From: Bacteroidales bacterium
GTDB lineage: Bacteria; Bacteroidota; Bacteroidia; Bacteroidales; Lentimicrobiaceae
DNA length: 64,000 nucleotides
Direction of reading: 5' to 3'
NCBI GenBank assembly: GCA_016709025.1
Contig: JADJEQ010000037.1
Location: 38,501-102,500, forward strand
Both the position numbers and the translations under genes were made by a program. The notes beneath the pieces were generated by a model. It made no database searches. It saw nothing but the letters and a program-made list of their open reading frames with translations, and was not told where the DNA came from. Positions 57,471-64,000 of the stretch are shown in pieces. The first letter of the stretch is position 1, and every line of letters starts with the position of its first letter.

Positions 57471-59270
57471 ATGACACCAAAATACGCCCGCATTCAAAAA
57501 TATCTGAAATCGTTGATTTTCAGCATGTTCTTTCTTTCAACAATAATCAGCACCCTGGTCTTTGCTCAAAACCTTACCATACAAACGCCAAACGGCGGAG
57601 AAGTATGGACCTATGGAGTGGCTGAAATTGCATCCTGGACAGGACAGAACCTGAGCAGCGTGGTAAACATCGAATTCTCCTATGACGGCGGAAACAACTG
57701 GTGGTACTTAGGCGAAGTTCCATTCGGGACCAAACGGAGGCAATGCGTCGATCGGCCCACCAAACACTTCAACATCAAATGCGATACTGAGAATTACCGA
57801 TTAAACAACCCGGAAGTCACCGATATCAGCGATGCACCTTTTTCCGTTTACGTTCCGGCGATCTTCATCTGGGAACCATCCGGTATTTCTGCAGTTTTTG
57901 CCAATAGCCCGGCTCAGGTTTACTGGATACTGTATGTGCCCGGAATTACACTGCTCAATGCTGAAATTTCAACCGATAACGGACAGACCTTCACACCTGT
58001 TGCCCAAAACCTGAATGCACAGATGAGTTATACGTATATTGAATTATCAGATACACCTGCCGATTCATGCGTCCTTAAACTCTACAATGCCGAAAATCCA
58101 TCTCAGTTTGGCCTGAGCCAAGTTTTTCAGATCAGTCCCAACCCGGTTTACACCCTGACTTCACCGTCCGGGGGCGAAATCGTCAATACATACAGTTCAT
58201 TCACAATTGCCTGGGATGTTGAAAATCCTTATACAGCCTATAACTATCTTGAATTTTCCAGTGATAATGGTGAAACCTGGGAGGTCATTGCCAATGGTGT
58301 TAGTCAGGGGAATTCAGGAAGCTATGAATGGACTACGCCAAATGTAAATTCCGAGGAATGCCTTATCCGGATCACTGATTCTTACGCATATACATCCAGT
58401 GATACCAGTGCAGCCTTCACCATTCTGGCTTACCCTGAAACACCGGTTTGCATGGTAACAGTAGACAGCCTGACCAACCAGAATGTCATCATCTGGGAAA
58501 AACCGGTATCAGATCTAATCGCCGACTTCCTGATCTACAAAGAAACGGATGAAGCCAATGTTTATGAGGTAATTGACACAGTAAGTTATGAAGAGACACC
58601 TATGGTTACTGACTTTGGCTCCAACCCTGCCATAAGACCTTACCGTTACAAAATCGGTTTCATGGACAGCGACAACAGGGTATTCCCGGCAGGGGACTTC
58701 CATCAGACCATCCACCTGACCATCAACCAGGGTGTTAACGGCAACTGGAACCTGATCTGGACACCCTACACAGGATTTGACTACAATTCGTATAAAATAA
58801 TGCGCAAATCGGGAGAGGGTGCTTTTGAACAGATTGCAACAGTTTCAGCAAGTTTTAACTCCTACACTGATTTTGATGCACCTTCAGGCGATATCGCCTA
58901 TATGGTTAAAATTGTGAACCCGGACGGTTGTAATACAGGCCTGCGCAATGCTGTCTATACAGATGTATATTCAAATCAGGCATCGGCAAGCCTGGTATCG
59001 GTGGGTGGCATCGGTAAAACTGATTTCAGCATTTATCCTGTTCCGGCCAATGACCGGATCAACATTCAGTTCGGAAATAATGCCAAAGGAAACATTAGCC
59101 TGAGCATCACCGATGTAGCCGGAAGGATTATTTATTCAGCCGGATATAGCGATGTCAGTCAGGGTCAGGTGTATACCATTAACAGCACTGCCTTTGCTGA
59201 AGGATTGTATCTGCTGCATGCGATTTCATCAGGCGACAGGATTACCAGGAAATTTATTATTCAACATTAA
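57471..59270 (+). CDS. T9SS-secreted Ig/fibronectin-like protein 2, with an internal out-of-frame stretch
   Basis: About 599 residues from the ATG at 57471 (MTPKYARIQKYLKSLIFSMFF, a signal peptide); the frame opens at 57411 but that extension is not signal-like. The layout follows its paralogues: PNGGEVWTYGVAEIASWTG, SPSGGEIVNTYSSFTIAWDVE, LEFSSDNGETWEV, NVIIWEKPVSDLI, NWNLIWTPYTGFDYNSYKIMRK and a complete T9SS type A end (FSIYPVPANDRINIQF to ITRKFIIQH). Between about 57724 and 57801 the translation (FGTKRRQCVDRP...) does not match the paralogues, but the next frame does (PNGGNASIGPP, SNAILRITD). An extra T near 57723 and a missing T near 57801 explain it. The two shifts cancel. Confidence 0.85.
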   Translation: MTPKYARIQKYLKSLIFSMFFLSTIISTLVFAQNLTIQTPNGGEVWTYGVAEIASWTGQNLSSVVNIEFSYDGGNNWWYLGEVPFGTKRRQCVDRPTKHFNIKCDTENYRLNNPEVTDISDAPFSVYVPAIFIWEPSGISAVFANSPAQVYWILYVPGITLLNAEISTDNGQTFTPVAQNLNAQMSYTYIELSDTPADSCVLKLYNAENPSQFGLSQVFQISPNPVYTLTSPSGGEIVNTYSSFTIAWDVENPYTAYNYLEFSSDNGETWEVIANGVSQGNSGSYEWTTPNVNSEECLIRITDSYAYTSSDTSAAFTILAYPETPVCMVTVDSLTNQNVIIWEKPVSDLIADFLIYKETDEANVYEVIDTVSYEETPMVTDFGSNPAIRPYRYKIGFMDSDNRVFPAGDFHQTIHLTINQGVNGNWNLIWTPYTGFDYNSYKIMRKSGEGAFEQIATVSASFNSYTDFDAPSGDIAYMVKIVNPDGCNTGLRNAVYTDVYSNQASASLVSVGGIGKTDFSIYPVPANDRINIQFGNNAKGNISLSITDVAGRIIYSAGYSDVSQGQVYTINSTAFAEGLYLLHAISSGDRITRKFIIQH

Positions 59271-59320
59271 TCCTTAACAAAATCCAATCCGCACTGTGCC
59301 TGCCTGATCGATAAGTTTTC

Positions 59321-59357
59321 AAACAGACAACCATGGCTATGCCGTGATTGTCTGTTT
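59321..59357 (+). terminator. Strong hairpin terminator after the second T9SS paralogue
   Basis: AAACAGACAA (59321-59330) pairs with TTGTCTGTTT (59348-59357); an inner stem CATGGC/GCCGTG (one G-U as RNA) continues it to 16 pairs around a TAT loop. It lies 51 bases past the stop. Confidence 0.75.
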
Positions 59358-59594
59358 TATCAAGTTTGGCAATTAGCGGTATTTGAATTTAATTTTCCTG
59401 GAAAAGCAATCAGGATGCTTTTTGCTTTTTTCTTCCTGTATTTAGGTCAACATAAACTTTGGCCTACAATCTCAGAAAAAATCTCTTTCAATTAAACAAT
59501 AGCCAAATTGAGCGGTTTGAAAAGAAATCTTCCACTTATGTTTAATATAGTTGAAGGCACTTTTAAAGTTGAATAAAAAAAATTCAGAATTCCA

Positions 59595-59792
59595 AGAGAC
59601 TGTTTAAGTTTTTGATTCCATTTTCAATAAGCCCGTCCTTTTGGGCGAGAATAATAAACAGAAAAACCAGGGCAAAATCCTGAAAAATTAATTATTAATT
59701 TACAAATTTTTCGGGATTTTACCTTAGCCTGTGATACTATATTCGGAACCCGCCCATTCGTGGGGTTTTAACAAATAATATAAACAGTCTCT
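59595..59792. repeat. MITE-like palindromic element, copy 2
   Basis: This 198-bp relative of the element at 11825-12039 shares its ends (AGAGACTGTTTAA at the left; CAGTCTCT at 59785-59792 on the right), the GCCCGTCCTT block, the central AATTTACAAATTTTTCGGGAT region and the TGCCTGTGAT-like segment (here AGCCTGTGATACTAT). It has lost part of the right-hand GC-rich arm (CCCGCCC then ATTCGTGG), so it is older or degraded. It lies between two T9SS paralogues and has no coding frame. Confidence 0.7.
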
Positions 59793-59862
59793 AAATTTGG
59801 CTTGTGCGTTTTGAACTTTTTCCAATTAATTTCGTTTAATCTTTTCTAAAAAATATAAAACA

Positions 59863-61653
59863 ATGAAACATAGATACACCAGCATTCCGAAATATGCCAG
59901 ATTCCTTGCCTTTGCAGTGTTTTTTGCAGCAACATCAATCACCTTACAGGCTCAGTCCATCACCCTGTTGGCTCCGAATGGTGGAGAATCGTGGATTGTC
60001 GGAAGCTACGAAAATGTCAGTTGGACGGGTCAGGGCCTTGGAAACGTATTGAGGCTTGAATTCTCCCCCGACGGTGGAGTCGACTGGTGGTACTTTGGAG
60101 AGGTTCCTTCGGCACCGAACGGAGGCAGCGCAATGGTTTTTGTTCCCCCCTTCCTTAGCCAAAATGCATTGCTCAAAATCACCGACTTAAGCAACCCCAC
60201 TGTCAATGATATCAGTGATGGAACATTTACAGTTTCTTATCCGCCAATCTTCATTAACGAGCCCCATTTCGAATCTGTGATTTTTGTAAATAATCTCACT
60301 TATATTGACTGGGGACTTTATGAACCGGGAATAAGCCTGCTCAATGCAGAAATATCGACCGACAACGGCCTGACATATTCACCTTTGGCCCAGAACATCA
60401 ATGCAGCGGCGGGTTACACTTACCTTACATTATCCGAAACACCTGCTGATGACTGCATCCTAAAGCTATACAACGCTGAAGACCCTTCAGAGTTTGGATT
60501 GAGTGGAGTTTTTCAGATAAATCCTGTACCTGTCTATACCCTGACTTCACCTGTAGAAGGCCAGATTGCAAATATCAATAGTCTTCTCACGATAAGCTGG
60601 AATGTTCAGAATCTATACTCAGCAGAGAACTACATTGAATTCTCCAGTGATAACGGTGAAACCTGGGAGATCGTCGCCTATGGCAGCAGTTTGGGCAACT
60701 CAGGAAGTCTTATCTGGTTTACTCCCAATGTGAGTTCTGATGAATGCCTTATCAGGATCAACGATTACTATTCATCATCCAGCGATGTAAGTGACATATT
60801 TACCATCATGCCTTACCCCGAAACCCCTATCTGTATGGTGACGGTGGACAGCCTCACAAATCAGAACGTGATCATCTGGGAAAAGCCAGCTTCAGATCTT
60901 ATCACTGATTTTCTGGTTTACAAGGAAACAGATGAATTCGATGTTTATGAAGTGATTGATACGGTTAGCTACCAGGATGTGCCCATGGCCACTGATTTTG
61001 AATCCAATCCTGCAATAAGACCTTACCGTTACAAACTTGGTTTCATGGACAGCGAAAGCAGGGTATTTCCGGTCAGCGATTACCATCAGACCATCCACCT
61101 GACCATCAACCAGGGGGTTAACGGCAACTGGAACCTGATCTGGACGCCTTACGCAGGATTTGACTACACTTCATACAAAATAATGCGGAAATCGGGCAAT
61201 GGTCCTTTTGAGCAAATTGCCAGCATTTCAGCAAGCTTTACCTCCTTTACCGATTTTGATGCACCTTCAGGTGACATCGCCTACATGGTTAAAATCGTGA
61301 ATCCGGATGGCTGCAGCACCGGCCTGCGCAATGCTGTCTATACAGATGTATATTCAAACCAGGCATCTGCAAGCCTTGTATCGGCAGGTGGCATCGGCAA
61401 AACCGGTTTCAGCATTTATCCTGTTCCGGCCAATGATCAGATCAACATTCAGTTTGGGGACAATACAAAAGGAAGTATCGACCTGACCATCACAGATGTT
61501 ACCGGCAGGATTATTTATTCCGCTGAATACACTGATGTGTTTGCAGGGCAGGCTCTATCAATCAACACTTCCGCTTATACCGAAGGGATGTATTTGCTGA
61601 ATATTGTAACTTCCGGTGAAAGAATTACAAAGAAATTCGTGATCAGGCATTAA
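59863..61653 (+). CDS. T9SS-secreted Ig/fibronectin-like protein 3 (intact)
   Basis: The 596 residues have a signal peptide (MKHRYTSIPKYARFLAFAVFFAATSITLQAQ), Ig-like units (APNGGESWIVGSYENVSWTG, SPVEGQIANINSLLTISWNVQ), SxDNGxTW motifs (ISTDNGLTYSPLA, FSSDNGETWEIVA), fibronectin-like units (NVIIWEKPASDLITDFLVYK, NWNLIWTPYAGFDYTSYKIMRK) and a full T9SS type A sorting domain (FSIYPVPANDQINIQF, EGMYLLNIVTSGERITKKFVIRH). It is the intact reference for judging the frame damage in the two paralogues before it. Its leader (GTTTTGAACTTTTTCCAATT to ACAATG) resembles that of the second copy. It probably forms part of the secreted surface layer; ligand unknown. Confidence 0.88.
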   Translation: MKHRYTSIPKYARFLAFAVFFAATSITLQAQSITLLAPNGGESWIVGSYENVSWTGQGLGNVLRLEFSPDGGVDWWYFGEVPSAPNGGSAMVFVPPFLSQNALLKITDLSNPTVNDISDGTFTVSYPPIFINEPHFESVIFVNNLTYIDWGLYEPGISLLNAEISTDNGLTYSPLAQNINAAAGYTYLTLSETPADDCILKLYNAEDPSEFGLSGVFQINPVPVYTLTSPVEGQIANINSLLTISWNVQNLYSAENYIEFSSDNGETWEIVAYGSSLGNSGSLIWFTPNVSSDECLIRINDYYSSSSDVSDIFTIMPYPETPICMVTVDSLTNQNVIIWEKPASDLITDFLVYKETDEFDVYEVIDTVSYQDVPMATDFESNPAIRPYRYKLGFMDSESRVFPVSDYHQTIHLTINQGVNGNWNLIWTPYAGFDYTSYKIMRKSGNGPFEQIASISASFTSFTDFDAPSGDIAYMVKIVNPDGCSTGLRNAVYTDVYSNQASASLVSAGGIGKTGFSIYPVPANDQINIQFGDNTKGSIDLTITDVTGRIIYSAEYTDVFAGQALSINTSAYTEGMYLLNIVTSGERITKKFVIRH

Positions 61654-61676
61654 AACTGCCCCGGTGCGGATGCTTG

Positions 61677-62864
61677 TTAACTGTGGCTCCTGACCAATTT
61701 GAATATTTCACCCCACGAGGGTTCCTTTCCACTCATAAGAATAGAGACCCTGAAAATTTTTGCAGCCAGTTTGCGGAGCAGGTAAAAGGTCAGCACCAGC
61801 AGACTAAATGAACCGGCAGGCTGCCAGAAATCTACCTCAGTAACAGCCCACCGCATCGGCATGGCAGTTGCTGAGGTCAGCGGAAACCACGACAGAAAAA
61901 CAGCGAGGCGGCTGTCGGGATCGCGGGTTACCAGAAATGAAGCCAACACAAATAACAACGGCAGCATCATGAGTGCGCTTTTGCCTGAATTGTTGGGGTC
62001 GGTAATCACCGAAGCGATGGCCGCCAGCAGGGCATTCCAGATGAGGATACCGGTAAGGGCAAAAGGGAGGAACAATAATATGGATGGCATGTGCAGATAA
62101 GCCGAGATGGTGGAAACCGGCACACCGGTGAACTGGAAAAACAACACGCCGCCGATGATGCCCAATACCGAATAGGTTAACATAGATGACAATCCGGTTA
62201 GCGTGATACCGAAAATTTTGCCATCCATCCATACCTGAGGGCTGATGGCCGATACAATCTGTTCGGTTATTTTCAATTGCTTTTCACCGGTAATGGCAGT
62301 AAACTGGTAAGCGAAGCTCAGAAACACCGCCAGAATCATAAGACAGGCAAAGAAAAAAGCAAGGATAATCCTGCTATTTGAGTTGTCGGCATATATAAAC
62401 GACTCCTTAACCGGGGCAGGTGAAAGAACTACTGACAAATCGGCCTCACTCAATCCCTTCACCTGCAGCATGCGCGTTTTGTGATGCTCATCGAGTGCAG
62501 TCTTCAGCTTTTTCAGAACCCTGGTTTTCTTGTAAGCATGAATAATAAAGGTATTGCCTTCCTCCACCAGCAAAATACCCTCCTTTTCTTTCGTGATGCG
62601 ACCAAGCACCAACGGTTTTTGAGCTTCGGGGATCATCTCCGTTTTAAAATCAACTGAAAGCCGCTTAACCAGGGCACTGTCGGTCTGTTGAAGCAAGGTT
62701 AACTGCGGTTTTTCGCCTGAATCAGAAAACGCAAACCGGCCTGCGACAAAAAAAATCATGGACATTAAAAGCATAATCACAATCCCCATGACTTCATTCT
62801 TTGGCTTGAAGAAACGCCTGAATTCCCATCGTGTGACTGTCACAACCTGATTAATATATTTCAT
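61677..62864 (-). CDS. ABC transporter permease (NatB/ABC-2 type)
   Basis: The 395 residues have a membrane helix near the N-terminus (VMGIVIMLLMSMIFFVAG), a large extracytoplasmic loop (about 45-165) and five or more C-terminal helices (IILAFFFACLMILAVFLSFAYQF, LSSMLTYSVLGIIGGVLFF, ILLFLPFALTGILIWNALLA, LMMLPLLFVLASFLV and FSLLVLTFYLLRKLA). The pattern TGEKQLKITEQIVSAISPQVWMDGKI is typical of NatB-like sodium-export or general export permeases. The ATG overlaps the stop of the ATPase gene by four bases (ATGA), so the two are translationally coupled. Substrate not predictable. Confidence 0.9.
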   Translation of the reverse strand: MKYINQVVTVTRWEFRRFFKPKNEVMGIVIMLLMSMIFFVAGRFAFSDSGEKPQLTLLQQTDSALVKRLSVDFKTEMIPEAQKPLVLGRITKEKEGILLVEEGNTFIIHAYKKTRVLKKLKTALDEHHKTRMLQVKGLSEADLSVVLSPAPVKESFIYADNSNSRIILAFFFACLMILAVFLSFAYQFTAITGEKQLKITEQIVSAISPQVWMDGKIFGITLTGLSSMLTYSVLGIIGGVLFFQFTGVPVSTISAYLHMPSILLFLPFALTGILIWNALLAAIASVITDPNNSGKSALMMLPLLFVLASFLVTRDPDSRLAVFLSWFPLTSATAMPMRWAVTEVDFWQPAGSFSLLVLTFYLLRKLAAKIFRVSILMSGKEPSWGEIFKLVRSHS

Positions 62865-63796
62865 TGGTGCGTTTTTACAAGTTTCAGAAAAATTTCATGC
62901 AAACCGGGCTTATGACTGCTTATGTTGCTGATGCCTTCGATGGCAGAAAGCTCCGACAAGGCCTTGTTCAGGTCGGTTTCTGCGCTGAAAGTCAGCTCTA
63001 CTGTACACTCATCCGGGTTATTTACCTGCTCAACACCAGGAAGGTTGAGAAATGCACTTTCGTTCACCGGCGACCTGAACTGAAGGTCGATGATGTGATT
63101 CTTTCCGAAAGCATCATAAATACCTGACAATGAGCCATTGTACACCTCCCTGCCCTGGTTGATCAGGAAAATCTTACCGGCGATCTTCTCCACCAGCGAC
63201 ATCTGGTGAGCACTCAGCAGAATGGTTGTTCCCTGCTGGTTGATTTCACGGATGTATTCAATAAACTTTTCCTGGTTCAGCGGATCAAGGCCCGAAAAAG
63301 GCTCATCGAGAATCGCGAAAGAAGGTTTGTGAAGGATAGAGGCAACAAACTGAATTTTCTGTTGGTTGCCCTTCGACAAAGCCTGCAGTTTCTCCTTTGC
63401 CCTGCCGGCAAGATCCAGCCGTTCGAGCCAATCCATTGCCGCAGTCTTTGCTTCGGCAGGATTCATGCCCCTGATTGAGGCCAGATAAACCAGCGAACGG
63501 ATAATGGGGATATCGGTGTATAACCCGCGTTCTTCAGGCAGGTAACCAATGTGCTCAGCGGGAGGCAGTTCGCCACGCTTACCGTTCAGGTTCCACTCAA
63601 TCAAACCACTATCGGCTTTGATAATATCGAGCAGTATGCGCAGGGTGGTGGTTTTTCCTGCACCGTTGGGCCCCAGGAATGCGAAAATATCGCCCTGCTC
63701 CAGCGAGAAGGAAATATCACTCACTGCCTGCAGGTTCATAAACTTTTTGTTTAATGAACTTACCTTTAAAACAGAATGAACTGCTTGCTTTTCCAT
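62861..63796 (-). CDS. ABC transporter ATP-binding protein (NatA-like)
   Basis: The 311 residues contain Walker A GPNGAGKTTT (about residues 42-51), a Q-loop region (IGYLPEERGLYTDI), the signature LSKGNQQKIQFVAS, Walker B FAILDEPFSGLD and the H-loop ILLSAHQMS. A C-terminal accessory part (about 215-311) follows, as in NatA-type ATPases. It powers the permease encoded next on the same strand (61677-62864), with which it overlaps by four bases. An upstream gap of at least 204 bases to the window edge holds no clear promoter. Confidence 0.93.
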   Translation of the reverse strand: MEKQAVHSVLKVSSLNKKFMNLQAVSDISFSLEQGDIFAFLGPNGAGKTTTLRILLDIIKADSGLIEWNLNGKRGELPPAEHIGYLPEERGLYTDIPIIRSLVYLASIRGMNPAEAKTAAMDWLERLDLAGRAKEKLQALSKGNQQKIQFVASILHKPSFAILDEPFSGLDPLNQEKFIEYIREINQQGTTILLSAHQMSLVEKIAGKIFLINQGREVYNGSLSGIYDAFGKNHIIDLQFRSPVNESAFLNLPGVEQVNNPDECTVELTFSAETDLNKALSELSAIEGISNISSHKPGLHEIFLKLVKTHQ

Positions 63797-64000
63797 AGAC
63801 TATTCTTATCGGCTGGAAGACATCCTGTCGATTGCGACACTCCCTGCGGCTTTAAGAATTCAAAAATATAACATTCAGGGTTGCATTTTTGTTGAATGAA
63901 GGAAAGTCATGAGATTCATGGCAGAATTCTTTTGCGGGAATATATTCTGCATCTTGCTTTTCAGAGCTATAAATGCTGATATATGGCATTTTTTGAACTA

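Noticed and set aside
1..64000. CRISPR array, rRNA operon, prophage or complete insertion sequence
   Set aside because: No regularly spaced short repeats, rRNA sequence, phage structural genes or transposase frame were seen on either strand.

Overview
The window comes from a member of the Bacteroidota, probably a free-living or environmental Bacteroidales-like lineage. The signs are T9SS type A C-terminal sorting domains, an Omp28-type surface protein, DUF2807 (head GIN) and DUF4097 proteins, a Reg_prop/Y_Y_Y sensor kinase, promoters of the TAnnTTTG type, no obvious Shine-Dalgarno leaders, and moderate AT richness. No rRNA, tRNA, CRISPR array or intact transposase gene was found.

Left part (1-12.9 kb): two minus-strand paralogues of a secreted repeat-rich protein (the first cut by the window edge), a secreted PHP-domain hydrolase with the same dockerin-like C-terminus, an Omp28-like T9SS protein, three small outer-membrane-barrel candidates, a DUF2807 lipoprotein, and a 215-bp palindromic MITE-like repeat that recurs at 59.6 kb.

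Regulatory block (13-18.6 kb): a propeller histidine kinase, a NarL/LuxR-type response regulator and a lipoprotein. A 16-bp palindrome (TACATCR-TT-TGATGTA) occurs three times here. Each copy is followed after exactly 23 nt by a TAnnTTTG-like -7 element, facing the barrel gene at 12.1-12.9 kb, the response regulator and the lipoprotein. This looks like the regulon of the two-component pair.

Centre (19-46.8 kb), the most unusual region: on one strand lie a papain-like peptidase with a DUF4384-like domain (frame broken), an unknown secreted protein and seven tandem paralogues of a ~1,100-residue exported protein. Each of the seven has a beta-propeller, a DGRFD segment, an Ig-like module and a C-terminal caspase-like (C14) domain, and all seven keep the His/Cys dyad. 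A short relative of the unknown protein sits inside the array. The 3' ends are nearly identical between copies while the propellers differ, which points to gene conversion or module exchange. An RNLxVE[D/E] motif recurs in the Ig-like modules and in the papain-family protein. A decayed caspase fragment lies beyond the array next to a histidinol-phosphatase-like fragment.

Right part (47-64 kb): an integral membrane protein, an ECF sigma / anti-sigma candidate / DUF4097 operon, two small exported or membrane proteins, an S41 peptidase flanked by an attC-like inverted repeat, three tandem T9SS-secreted paralogues (two with frame damage), and a NatA/NatB-like ABC exporter pair. Several single-base frame breaks fall in or near homopolymers, so some of the damage may be sequencing error rather than biology.
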